From assembly GCA_009377535.1 (NCBI GenBank), contig WHTV01000002.1:52352-116351 (forward strand): 64,000 nt of DNA, read 5' to 3'. Every line of letters begins with the position of its first letter. The stretch's first letter is position 1. Positions 18,910 to 26,956 of this stretch are shown piece after piece. The notes beneath the pieces are model-generated. The model did no database searches and had not been told where the DNA came from. It saw only the letters and a list, made by a program, of their open reading frames with translations. Source of the DNA: Kiloniellaceae bacterium. Its GTDB lineage: Bacteria; Pseudomonadota; Alphaproteobacteria; Kiloniellales; Kiloniellaceae. A program made the translations under genes and the position numbers.

Positions 18910-19491
18910 TCACTCCGGTGCGCTGATCGCGCCGACGACCTCCGGCACGGCGGTACCGTTCGGCTTCAGCACCAGGCCGCCGCCGGACTTCGGCGCCTCC
19001 AGGCCCATGGCGTTGAAGGCGGTGGAGTGGCCGACCAGAACCAGGGGCGCGCCCGGCGCCGGCGCGGCGAGAGCCGCGAAGAAGCGGCGCAGCGACTCGT
19101 TCATCGCGTCTTCGCCGCCGAACTTCCAGTGGTAGTAGTTCAGCGCCGGTTCTTCCGTCGGCACACCGAGGCCGAGCAGCTCGGCGGTCTGCCGGGCGCG
19201 ACACCACTGGCTGCTGCGCACCTCAGCCGCAGCGATACCGGCCGCCTTGAAGCGCGCGGCCAGGACGGCCGCCTGGGCGCGACCCGTGGCGCCGACCTGG
19301 CGCTGGGTGCGGCAATCCGAGAGCTCGAAGTCGTCGGCATCGCTGCCGCCTGCCGTCACGTGGCGCAGCAGCACGACGTAGCCACCTTGCTTCAGCTTTG
19401 CGAGATCGAAGTCGGCGGCCTCAGCCGGAAAGGCCGGTAGCAGGCATACCGCCAGTGCGAAGAGACCGGCTTTCACCGTAGTTGCCTTCAT
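18910..19491 (-). CDS. Exported histidine phosphatase family protein
   Basis: This 193-residue protein has a signal peptide (KAGLFALAVCLLPAFPAEAAD) and a phosphoglycerate-mutase-like fold: the phospho-acceptor motif VVLLRHV near residue 40, SSQWCRARQTAELL, and the second catalytic His in LVLVGHSTAF. The usual RHG is RHV here. The predicted site of action is the periplasm. Substrate is unknown; related small exported members act on phosphosugars or phosphoproteins. No operon partner is evident. Confidence 0.85.
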   Translation of the reverse strand: MKATTVKAGLFALAVCLLPAFPAEAADFDLAKLKQGGYVVLLRHVTAGGSDADDFELSDCRTQRQVGATGRAQAAVLAARFKAAGIAAAEVRSSQWCRARQTAELLGLGVPTEEPALNYYHWKFGGEDAMNESLRRFFAALAAPAPGAPLVLVGHSTAFNAMGLEAPKSGGGLVLKPNGTAVPEVVGAISAPE

Positions 19492-19549
19492 CGCGCTTCC
19501 CCCTGAACGAATCCTCCGGAACGGCCATGATAGCGCAGGCAGCGGGCGA

Positions 19550-21349
19550 CTACAGCCGGATGCGGTGGAAGGCGGCCGGGGCGTCGAAGCCCTTCAAGGC
19601 CGTGGTCTCGCTGCGGCTGTCGAGCCCGCCCATGACGCTCGCCACCTGCGGGTCCGCCGCCACGCTTTCGGAGAGCACGATGTCACCGCCCTCGCTCTGG
19701 TCCTGCAGGCGCGCCGCCATGTTCACCGTGGTGCCGAAGTAGTCGAGCCGCCCGTTCAGGGTCACGGCGATGCAGGGCCCCTCGTGCAAGCCGAGCTTGA
19801 TGGTGAGCGGGCTGGCCTCGGCGGCATTGAAGGCACCGAGCTCGCGCTGGATGGCCAGGGCGGCCGCCAGCGCATCGGCCGGCGCGGTGAAGGCGGCCAT
19901 GATGGCATCGCCGATGGTCTTCACCAGGGCGCCGTCGTGGCGCCGCACGATGGCGCCGAGATAGGCGAAGTGGTCGCGCACCAGGTGGTAGGCCGCGGCG
20001 TCGCCGATCCGGCCGTAGAGATCGGTCGATCGCCGCAGATCGGTGAACAGCAGAGTGATGCGCGCCACGGAGACCTCGTCGCCCGGCCGCAGCACCTGGT
20101 CGGAGAAGAGATCGCGGAAGGCCTGCAGCGCCGTCACCCGGTCGGCCGTGAGGGCATCGCGCACCCAGCGACGTTCCTCGACGATGACGGTGAGCGGGCG
20201 CGACGCGGCATTGCGCAGCACCACCCGGCCCGCTTCGCCGGCGGCGCCGAACTGGAGAGAATCGCCCGTCAGCACCACCTCGGGCAGCGCCGCGCCGGGC
20301 TCCAGCGTGGCATCCTCCTGCGGCCCGGCCTCCAGGGTACGCAGGCGATAGCGGCCGGCCGGCAGGTCGCAGGCCTCGCTCAGCCGCGCACCCGGCGCCA
20401 GGGTCCGCTGCAGCCAGATGTGCGGCGTCGACATCGGCCCGAAGAGGCAGTGCTCGCCGCTGCCGAGCGGGCGCACGGCCGGAGCCGGCGCGAAGCTCAG
20501 CTCGACGTTGCGCGAGAAGTCGCGGTCGTAGTCGATGTTGCAGGTGGCGCAGTGGGCGCCCTTGGGCAGCTGGTCGAGGGCCTGCACCGCCGCCTTGGGG
20601 ACGCGGCAGCGCGGGCAGAGCAGGTCCCAGCGCATGGTCAGCATGCCGGCGCGCACCGCCTGCAGGCAAAGCTCGACGACCGCGCGCGGCGCCGCCGCCC
20701 AGTCGTGCGCCAGGCCCAGGGGGCGGATGTGAGTCAGGTCGACCTGCTGGGCGTTCAGCAGGTGGCCGGCCAGCCGGGCGGCGAGGCCGTGGCCATGCCC
20801 GCTCTCCTCGATCTCGGCGACCTGGGCATCGAGGCGGCGGCGCAGCTCGGGGGGCGGCTTGGGCGCCGAGAACCGGAAGGGCGTGGCCGTCGCGCCGGCG
20901 GCATAGCGCTCGGCGTCGGCCGCCAGGGCGGAGAAGACCTTTGCCGGGCGATCAAGGAAGCCGGTCGCCAGCAGCAGTCGGCCGAGCAGGTTGGCGGGGG
21001 TGGCGGTCACGGTGTAGTCGGCGGCACAGCCGCGGCCGTCGGCCGTCGCCGCCAGCGCGAAGCGTGCCGTCAGATCCTTCAAGGGGCCGCCGTGGAATTC
21101 GCGGCGGTGCTCGAACCAGCGGTTGGCGACCCAGTTCACCGGGATCTCGCGCCAGCGCAGCGTCACCGGCCCGCGCTTCAGCCGGCCTTCGAAGAGGACC
21201 GTGCCGTCGTCCTGCAGCGTCTCGAGGACCTCGTAGCGCGGCAGACCGGCCGCCTCGTTGAAGCGCACGGTGTCGGCCAGCAACGGCCAGATGGCTTCCG
21301 GCGGGTGTGCGAACTGCCAGTGAAAACGGCGGCTCCGGGATTCAGGCAT
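19550..21349 (-). CDS. START-like / DUF5939 / class III adenylate-guanylate cyclase
   Basis: This is a soluble 599-residue multidomain protein. The N-terminal ~150 residues resemble an SRPBCC (START-like) domain (FHWQFAHPPEAIWPLLADTVRFNEAAGLPRYE). A middle DUF5939-type region includes a zinc-ribbon-like CPRC…CATC pair (about residues 243-270). The C-terminal class III cyclase domain starts near residue 425 with both metal-binding aspartates (LLFTDLRRSTDLYG and TIGDAIMAAF) and the transition-state Asn/Arg (TVNMAARLQ), so it should be active and make cAMP or cGMP. I start at ATG 21349 (GGAAAAGG upstream); a GTG at 21388 is possible. It follows a HAD phosphatase gene by 42 bases. Confidence 0.9.
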   Translation of the reverse strand: MPESRSRRFHWQFAHPPEAIWPLLADTVRFNEAAGLPRYEVLETLQDDGTVLFEGRLKRGPVTLRWREIPVNWVANRWFEHRREFHGGPLKDLTARFALAATADGRGCAADYTVTATPANLLGRLLLATGFLDRPAKVFSALAADAERYAAGATATPFRFSAPKPPPELRRRLDAQVAEIEESGHGHGLAARLAGHLLNAQQVDLTHIRPLGLAHDWAAAPRAVVELCLQAVRAGMLTMRWDLLCPRCRVPKAAVQALDQLPKGAHCATCNIDYDRDFSRNVELSFAPAPAVRPLGSGEHCLFGPMSTPHIWLQRTLAPGARLSEACDLPAGRYRLRTLEAGPQEDATLEPGAALPEVVLTGDSLQFGAAGEAGRVVLRNAASRPLTVIVEERRWVRDALTADRVTALQAFRDLFSDQVLRPGDEVSVARITLLFTDLRRSTDLYGRIGDAAAYHLVRDHFAYLGAIVRRHDGALVKTIGDAIMAAFTAPADALAAALAIQRELGAFNAAEASPLTIKLGLHEGPCIAVTLNGRLDYFGTTVNMAARLQDQSEGGDIVLSESVAADPQVASVMGGLDSRSETTALKGFDAPAAFHRIRL

Positions 21350-21391
21350 GGGTGTAGAGCCTTTTCCGACATCCCGCGGATTGCTCACCCC

Positions 21392-22285
21392 TTACCAGCG
21401 CATGAACGGCAGGGTCGCGGTGGGCTTCCATTCGGCCGCCTCGATGAAGGCCCGATAGGCCTCGGCATCGATGCCGCCTTTGCTATCTACCTTCAACTCC
21501 TCGCCGTGGATACCTCCGGCGATGAAGATGCTGTCGATTCCCGCGGCCTCCGCCCCGGCCACGTCGGTGCGCAGGGAATCCCCGATGGCGGCGATGCGCG
21601 ACGGCGCGATGCCCTCGAGCAGCGCAAAGCAGCTGCGATAGACCTCGGGATGCGGCTTGCCGTGCCAGCGCACGTTGCCGCCCTTCTGCTGGTAGTCGAG
21701 GGCGAGCGCCCCGGCACAGATCTCCATGGCCTCGCCGCGCATGACGATGAGGTCGGGATTGGCGCAGATCATCGGCAGGCGGCGCGCCAGGCCTTCATCG
21801 AGGAGTCTGCGGTAGGTCTCGACCGCGTCGGTATCGTTGAGGATGCCGGTATTGAGGATGAAGTCGGCCTCCGCGAGGCTGTCGACGAAATCGAGGTCGA
21901 GGCCTTCGCGCATGCCGTAGTCGCGCGCCGGCCCGAGGTGATAGCAACGCCGGCCCAGCGCCTGGTACCAGGCATCGGGGCGCGTCTTCAGATGCTGCCA
22001 GGCATCCTCGCCGGAGGACAGCAGGTGGTCGGGCAGGTCTTCGGGGATGCCGATCTCCGCATTGCGCTTGGCGATGGCTGCCGCGCGGCGCGGGGCGTTG
22101 GAGAGGACCACCGAGCGCTTGCCGGCGGCCCGCAGCTCGCGCAGAGCCTCGACTGCCGCCGGATAGGCCTGCAGGCCGTCGTGCATGACGCCCCAGAGAT
22201 CGATGATGAAGGCGTCGTAGCGCTCGGCCAGGGCCGAGAGTCCGGGGTAGAACGGCACCTCGGCCGCGAGGGTCTCAGATTTCAT
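21392..22285 (-). CDS. HAD-superfamily class IIA hydrolase (TIGR01459 type)
   Basis: This 297-residue cytoplasmic phosphatase has HAD motif I in FIIDLWGVMHDGL (DxWG variant), motif II in VVLSNAPR, the substrate-site lysine HGKPHPEVY and motif III AAIGDSLRTDVAGA. The DLWGVxHDG signature marks the NagD-like group. Natural substrate is unknown; sugar or nucleotide phosphates are typical. ATG 22285 has GGAGA upstream. It is followed closely by the cyclase gene, so the two may be cotranscribed. Confidence 0.9.
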   Translation of the reverse strand: MKSETLAAEVPFYPGLSALAERYDAFIIDLWGVMHDGLQAYPAAVEALRELRAAGKRSVVLSNAPRRAAAIAKRNAEIGIPEDLPDHLLSSGEDAWQHLKTRPDAWYQALGRRCYHLGPARDYGMREGLDLDFVDSLAEADFILNTGILNDTDAVETYRRLLDEGLARRLPMICANPDLIVMRGEAMEICAGALALDYQQKGGNVRWHGKPHPEVYRSCFALLEGIAPSRIAAIGDSLRTDVAGAEAAGIDSIFIAGGIHGEELKVDSKGGIDAEAYRAFIEAAEWKPTATLPFMRW

Positions 22286-22451
22286 GAAATCTCCGGGATC
22301 TCCGGGCCGCCAGCGGGGCGTCAGGCCGTTTCGAGGCTTATGGACGAAGTTGCACGCCTCTTCTGCCACAGCCCACAGAGGGATGCAAAGGGGCGATGCG
22401 CTTCGTGCGCGCCTGAGATCGCGCCAGACGCCACGATCCGCCCGTCACTGG

Positions 22452-23657
22452 TCAGCTGGGGGCGATCCGGATTTCGCGGCGGTCGAGCCGGAGCACGTAG
22501 AGGGCGGCCGCCAATCCCAGCAGGGAAGACAACAGCATCACTCCCAGCATCGCATAGGCGGCATTTGCCTCCGTCAAGATCGCGCCGGAGATCGCGGACA
22601 TCAGCGCACCGCCTGCAACCGTGAGTGCGCCGGACAGTCCCGAGGCGCTTCCGGCCAGCGCGGGTCTTACCGACATCGCGCCGGCACTGCTGCTCGGCAT
22701 GGTCAGCCCGTTGCCCACGCCGACGAACACGCAGGCGCCAAACAGCGATGCGACATGCACGACGCCGCCCAGCAACAGCGCCAAGCCCAGCACCAGCCCG
22801 GCACAGGCGACGATCCGCCCGGCGATCATCATGGTGGTCAGCGCCTGTCGCGCCGCAAAGCGGCCGGAGAGAAAACTGCCCAGGACAAAGCCCGCCGTGA
22901 TGGTCCCCATGTAGAACCCCAGTGTCGCGGGTGATATCTCCAACACCGTTGCCGCCACCAGCGGCGCGCCCCCCAGGAAGACGTAGAATGCCCCCGTCGA
23001 AAACGCCATGCACAGCGCATACGCCCAGAATCGCCGCGACCGGAACAGCTCCGGATAGGTTCGAAACTGCTTCACGAAGGTTTCGGACGGGGTCTTGTTG
23101 GTCTCGCCCAGATCGAACCAGCACAGGCCGAGCACGATGCCGCCGAGCCCGAAAAAGGCCCAGAAGCTCGCGCGCCAGCCAAAGAGCTCATCCAGGGCCC
23201 CGCCGAACATCGGCGCCAGCATCGGCGCGACCGCCCACGCCATGGCCACATAACCCATCAGGCTCGCCGCCTTTTGCGCGGGCGCCGAGTCCTTGATTAC
23301 CGCGAGCGACACCGCATAGCCGGAGATGATCGGGCCCTGCATCATCCGAAAGAACAGGAAGGTCCGGATGTCCGTGGCCGACAAACAACCCAGCGATGCC
23401 AGCATGAAAATCACCAGGGCCGCCAGGATCACCAGCCGCCGCCCGAAGCGGTCCGACAAGGGCCCCATGACCAGCTGCAACATCGCCGTCATGGCGGCAT
23501 AGCCGGCGATCGACAGGTTCACGAGGGCATAGTCGGCCTGAAATTCCACCGCGATGTTCGACAGCGAAGGGAGAAACATGTTGAGCGAGACGACGGAAAG
23601 CGCGCTGAGCAGAACGAGCGTGGACAGTCGCGGTGGCGTGGCGGCGGAATGAAACAT
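22452..23657 (-). CDS. Bcr/CflA-type MFS multidrug efflux transporter
   Basis: The 401-residue protein has about twelve helices and drug:proton antiporter motifs: LSALSVVSLNMFLPSLSNIAVEF in helix 1, the loop motif GPLSDRFGRRLVIL, and a motif C-like segment GYVAMAWAVAPMLAPMFGGALDELFGWRASFW. It likely pumps drugs or toxic metabolites across the inner membrane. Its mRNA leader is unusual: a promoter with a palindrome, a 15-codon leader ORF and an intrinsic terminator lie in the 210 bases before the ATG, which suggests inducible attenuation. Confidence 0.92.
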   Translation of the reverse strand: MFHSAATPPRLSTLVLLSALSVVSLNMFLPSLSNIAVEFQADYALVNLSIAGYAAMTAMLQLVMGPLSDRFGRRLVILAALVIFMLASLGCLSATDIRTFLFFRMMQGPIISGYAVSLAVIKDSAPAQKAASLMGYVAMAWAVAPMLAPMFGGALDELFGWRASFWAFFGLGGIVLGLCWFDLGETNKTPSETFVKQFRTYPELFRSRRFWAYALCMAFSTGAFYVFLGGAPLVAATVLEISPATLGFYMGTITAGFVLGSFLSGRFAARQALTTMMIAGRIVACAGLVLGLALLLGGVVHVASLFGACVFVGVGNGLTMPSSSAGAMSVRPALAGSASGLSGALTVAGGALMSAISGAILTEANAAYAMLGVMLLSSLLGLAAALYVLRLDRREIRIAPS

Positions 23658-23706
23658 CGCGCCCTTTCAGCCCGGGAGATCCGGCGACGACAGGGATGAA
23701 GCGCAC

Positions 23707-23734
23707 AAAAAAAAACCCCCGATAGGATCGGGGG
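23707..23734 (-). terminator. Intrinsic terminator in the leader of the MFS efflux gene
   Basis: On the minus strand CCCCCGAT-CCT-ATCGGGGG (8-bp stem) is followed by nine T residues. It lies 50 bases before the MFS start codon and 27 bases after the leader ORF stop, so it sits inside the predicted transcript. It could alternatively end transcription from the upstream EAL gene. Confidence 0.85.
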
Positions 23735-23760
23735 CGCAGGGGGAAACGGGCCAGTATCCG

Positions 23761-23808
23761 CTACCGGTCCGAGCGCCACGCTTCCCCTCCTACGACGGCC
23801 GGTTTCAT
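23761..23808 (-). CDS. Putative 15-residue leader peptide of the MFS efflux gene
   Basis: The short ORF reads MKPAVVGGEAWRSDR, starting with ATG nine bases after GAGGAG and ending in TAG. It lies between a predicted promoter and the intrinsic terminator. Its codons GGA GGG GAA G can pair with TTTCCCCT just before the terminator stem, so ribosome position could alter folding of the leader. Peptide production and regulation are inference; the ORF is too short for homology. Confidence 0.5.
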   Translation of the reverse strand: MKPAVVGGEAWRSDR

Positions 23809-23838
23809 CTCGGCACACTCCTCGCTTTTTCGCACTTC

Positions 23839-23867
23839 ACGCTATGGGCAACCGCCCATCGCGTCAA
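23839..23867 (-). promoter_or_regulatory. Predicted promoter and palindrome of the MFS efflux gene
   Basis: TTGACG and TAGCGT are 17 bases apart on the minus strand, and the spacer contains the perfect inverted repeat ATGGGC-AACC-GCCCAT (23844-23859, plus strand). This is the usual place for a repressor operator. The -35 is good, the -10 only moderate. Confidence 0.5.
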
Positions 23868-23960
23868 CCGTCCCCTCCGATGCCGCGTCGAACGCTCTTT
23901 GCTCGGAGGCAGGCCCGCACGGTGGCAATCCGCGTTTCGTATCGCGGAGGACGCGGCGCT

Positions 23961-25271
23961 TCAGGCTGCCGGCTTGGCGAGGCGCGGCTCGCCGAGCAGG
24001 TAGCCCTGGGCGCAGTCGACGCCGAGTTCCATCACCTCGATGAGGGCATCCTCGTCCTCGACCTTCTCGACCACCAGGCGCAGGCCGTTTTCCTTCAGGC
24101 CGTTGAGCAGTGCCTCGCCGGCCGAGGTGTCGCTCAGCAGCAGGTCGGCGCGAATCTTCACGAAGCGGAAGTTGCGGCTGGCCAGCATGCTGGCGTCGAT
24201 GTTCAGGTGGTGGAGGCCGTCGAGGGAGAAGCGGCAGCCGAGGTCGGCGAGGCGACGCAGGTAGAGCGCGGCGCCGCTGTCCCAGGCCTCGTAGTCGCTC
24301 TGCGAGAATTCGAAGATCAGGTGCTTGGAGAGATCGCGGTTGTTCTCCAGGAAGTCAACGAAGTCGCCGAAGAAGGCGTCGTCGCCCAGGGTGTGGCTGG
24401 AGATGTTGCAGAAGAAGTCGAGCTTCTCGTTGCGGTACTGGATCTTGCGCACCAGCTGGATACAGCGGATCAGCAGCATGTTGTCGATGGCAGCGACGAT
24501 GCCTTCGCGCTCGGCCAGGGCGATGTACTGTTCCGGCAGGATCATGTAACCGTCGGCGGTGCGCAGCCGCGAGAAACACTCGTAGTAGCGCCGCTTGCGC
24601 TGGGGCAGCAGCATGATGGGCTGCAGCACCAGGTCGATGCGGTCGTCGCGCAGCGCCTGGCGGGCAATTTCCAGGATGGCCGCCTCGTCGAGGCCTTCGG
24701 CCACCGGCGGCAGCACCCCCGGACGGCTGTTGGCGTTGGCGGGCATCGCCGCCAGCTTGCCGCCCTCGTCCGCACGCGACGGCAGGCGCCGGGCGGCCTC
24801 CGCCGCGGCAGGACGGCGCTGCGGCGCGGCCATGGCCGGGACGGCGGCCTGGCCGGGTTCGGGCGCCACCGGCGCCTTGGAGGACTTGGCGAGGCGGGCG
24901 ATCAGCGACTGCAGCACCTTCACCTCGGAAATCACCTCGTCGACGCTCTTGCCCGAGCGGCTGACGCCGCCGGCGGACTCCAGGGCCTCGCGCAGAACGG
25001 CCAGTTCGCGGCGGGTCCAGCTCAGCTCGTCGAGGGTTTCGCCCTGGGCAAAGCGCAGACCCAGCAGCTTTTCCGCCAGGAAGGACTCGCGGCCGAGGCG
25101 GGTGTAGACCTCGTGCAGCAGGCCGCCGCCGAGGAGCGCCGCCAGGCCCAGGCCGATGGCGGACTCGCGGCCGATCAGCGGCAGCCACTCAGGCAGCCAG
25201 TGGGGTCCGAAGAGCGCCAGCGCCGCGGCGCCGCCCGCATAGCAGAGGAAGATCGCGAGGTGTTTAAACAT
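23961..25271 (-). CDS. TipF-like membrane protein with degenerate EAL domain
   Basis: The 436-residue protein has two N-terminal hydrophobic helices (LAIFLCYAGGAAALALFG and a second near ESAIGLGLAALLGGGLLHEVY), a coiled-coil/Ala-rich linker, and an EAL domain from about residue 195. The catalytic signature is degraded: EAL reads ECF, and DDFGTG reads DGLHHL. QGYLLGEP and the KIR lysine remain. It may therefore bind c-di-GMP without cleaving it, as does TipF, the Caulobacter flagellar-assembly protein. A TTAACCAT CtrA-type site on the same strand lies 70 bases upstream, consistent with a motility or cell-cycle role. No other flagellar genes are in the window. Confidence 0.82.
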   Translation of the reverse strand: MFKHLAIFLCYAGGAAALALFGPHWLPEWLPLIGRESAIGLGLAALLGGGLLHEVYTRLGRESFLAEKLLGLRFAQGETLDELSWTRRELAVLREALESAGGVSRSGKSVDEVISEVKVLQSLIARLAKSSKAPVAPEPGQAAVPAMAAPQRRPAAAEAARRLPSRADEGGKLAAMPANANSRPGVLPPVAEGLDEAAILEIARQALRDDRIDLVLQPIMLLPQRKRRYYECFSRLRTADGYMILPEQYIALAEREGIVAAIDNMLLIRCIQLVRKIQYRNEKLDFFCNISSHTLGDDAFFGDFVDFLENNRDLSKHLIFEFSQSDYEAWDSGAALYLRRLADLGCRFSLDGLHHLNIDASMLASRNFRFVKIRADLLLSDTSAGEALLNGLKENGLRLVVEKVEDEDALIEVMELGVDCAQGYLLGEPRLAKPAA

Positions 25272-25340
25272 GCGCCTGTCGGGAAAATGAAAAGCTGTGC
25301 CGGTCCATGACTGACACTTTGCCATTGAGAGGCTTGAAAG

Positions 25341-25348
25341 ATGGTTAA
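25341..25348 (-). promoter_or_regulatory. CtrA-type site upstream of the EAL gene
   Basis: TTAACCAT on the minus strand, preceded by A, lies 70 bases before the start at 25271. It equals the well-known CtrA half-site used in alphaproteobacteria. A second half-site was not found at standard spacing. Confidence 0.4.
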
Positions 25349-25445
25349 TCCAAGCTTGCCCAGGTTGCCGGCAGAAGCTTGACGAATCTCCGCCGACGAC
25401 GCATTTCTGCCGCGAAGAGCGGCAAACGACAGGAGAAGACGGGCG

Positions 25446-25793
25446 ATGAGCGTTACCATCTACCACAACCCGCGCTGCAGCAAATCGCGCCAGACCCTGG
25501 CGCTGCTGCAGGACCAGGGCGTCGCGCCCCGGGTGGTCGAGTACCTGAACGACACGCCCGACGCCGCCACCCTGGACGGCCTCCTGAAGAAGCTGAAGCT
25601 GGAGCCGCGCGAGCTGATGCGCCGCAAGGAGGCGCCTTACAAGGACCTCGGCCTCGACGGCCCGGGCCTCAGCCGCGACGCGCTGATCGCCGCCATGGTC
25701 GAAAACCCCATCCTCATCGAACGGCCGATCGTGGTGAAGGGCACCAAGGCCGCCCTCGGCCGCCCGCCCGAAGCGGTGCTGGAAATCCTGTAG
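25446..25793 (+). CDS. arsC: ArsC family reductase (glutaredoxin-type arsenate reductase fold)
   Basis: This 115-residue cytoplasmic protein has the ArsC N-terminus TIYHNPRCSKSRQTLALL with the catalytic Cys at residue 11, and the anion-binding Arg in NPILIERPIVV. Length and motifs match glutaredoxin-coupled arsenate reductases that convert arsenate to arsenite. No arsR or arsB lies nearby, so a housekeeping paralogue is possible. It has its own ribosome binding site (AGGAGAA) and stands alone, divergent from the EAL gene. Confidence 0.9.
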   Translation: MSVTIYHNPRCSKSRQTLALLQDQGVAPRVVEYLNDTPDAATLDGLLKKLKLEPRELMRRKEAPYKDLGLDGPGLSRDALIAAMVENPILIERPIVVKGTKAALGRPPEAVLEIL

Positions 25794-25806
25794 AAGCGGC
25801 TAGAAC

Positions 25807-25842
25807 CCCTCACCCTCCCGCTTAGACGGAGTTGAGTGAGGG
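25807..25842. repeat. Remnant of CCCTCAC…GTGAGGG repeat
   Basis: CCCTCACCCTCCC and GTGAGGGAG flank a short spacer between the convergent arsC and pyrD stops, the same family as the element at 8084. Confidence 0.4.
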
Positions 25843-25865
25843 AGATGCCGCCCGCGAAGGCGCAT

Positions 25866-26942
25866 TTATCCGCTGTAGCGGTGGTCGGCGCCGACGGCGG
25901 CCTGGAGGTTGTCGAAGCCGTCCTCGCGCAGCAGGCGCGCCAGCTCGGTCTTGATGCGCGGCACCAGGGCGGGGCCGCCATAGATCAAGCCGGTGTAGAG
26001 CTGCACCAGCGAGGCGCCGGCGCGGATCTTGCGGTAGGCGTCGGCGCCCGAAGCGACCCCGCCGACCCCGATCAGTGGGATGCGGCCCTCGGTGAGCCGG
26101 TAGAGATCGCCGAGCACCGCCGTCGAGGGCGCAAAGAGTGGCCGGCCGGAGAGCCCGCCCGCCTCGCCGCGCGCGCTGCCCCTGAGATCGCCCGGCCGGG
26201 CGACGGTGGTGTTGGTGGCGATCAGGCCGGAAACCCCCAGGCTGAGGCTGACCGCGGCGATGTCGGCCTTGTCCTCGTCCGTGAGGTCCGGCGCGATCTT
26301 TACCAGCAGCGGCGGCGCCGGCTGCGGCAGCGCGGCCTTGACCCGGCCAAGCAGTTCTTCCAGCTCGCCACGGGCCTGCAGGGCGCGCAGTCCCGGGGTA
26401 TTGGGCGAGGAGACGTTGACCACCAGGTAGTCGGCCAGGGGCGCCAAGGCGGCGGCACCCAGCACGTAGTCGCTGGCGGCATCCGTCGTTTCCCTGTTCT
26501 TGCCGAGATTGACTCCCACCGGCCCAGCCCTCTGCTTGGCCGACCGACCCGCCTTGCGGAAGGCGGCAAGCTGCGCCCGCGCCGTTTCCAGGCCCGCGTT
26601 GTTGAAGCCCAGGCGGTTGATCACGGCGCCGTCTTCGGGCAGGCGGAAGAGGCGCGGACGGGAATTGCCCGCTTGCGGACGCGGCGTCACCGAGCCGATT
26701 TCAACGAAGCCGAGGCCGAGGCCGAGCATCGCCGCCATCACCTGGGCATCCTTGTCGAAGCCGGCAGCGAGACCGAGGGGATTGCGGAAGGTCAGGCCCC
26801 AGAGCTCGCTCGCCAGGATCGGATCGTCCGTCGCCTTCTGGTGCGGCGCGAGGCCGCGGCGCAGTGCCCACAGCGTCAGCCGGTGGGCGGTTTCCGGGTC
26901 GAGCCGCCTGAGTGCCGGGCCGAAGAGGGAAAAGGCGTCCAA
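25866..26942 (-). CDS. pyrD: Dihydroorotate dehydrogenase (quinone), class 2
   Basis: PyrD oxidises dihydroorotate to orotate in pyrimidine synthesis using FMN and membrane quinone. The 358-residue protein has the N-terminal membrane-associating helices (RRLDPETAHRLTLWALRRGL), NPLGLAAGFDKDAQV, the class 2 catalytic region YLVVNVSSPNTPGLRALQ, KIAPDL, and the FMN-phosphate loop IPLIGVGGVASGADAYRKIRAGASLVQLYTGLIYGGP. The start is a TTG directly beside a 268-bp structured repeat; the natural N-terminus may have been altered when the repeat arrived, since the usual leader is two to five residues longer. Confidence 0.95.
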   Translation of the reverse strand: MDAFSLFGPALRRLDPETAHRLTLWALRRGLAPHQKATDDPILASELWGLTFRNPLGLAAGFDKDAQVMAAMLGLGLGFVEIGSVTPRPQAGNSRPRLFRLPEDGAVINRLGFNNAGLETARAQLAAFRKAGRSAKQRAGPVGVNLGKNRETTDAASDYVLGAAALAPLADYLVVNVSSPNTPGLRALQARGELEELLGRVKAALPQPAPPLLVKIAPDLTDEDKADIAAVSLSLGVSGLIATNTTVARPGDLRGSARGEAGGLSGRPLFAPSTAVLGDLYRLTEGRIPLIGVGGVASGADAYRKIRAGASLVQLYTGLIYGGPALVPRIKTELARLLREDGFDNLQAAVGADHRYSG

Positions 26943-26956
26943 GCCAGGCCCACCCC

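Noticed and set aside
19565-22624. 1019-codon plus-strand ORF opposite the cyclase and HAD genes
   Set aside because: It is a shadow of two real minus-strand genes; no family motif is seen in its translation.
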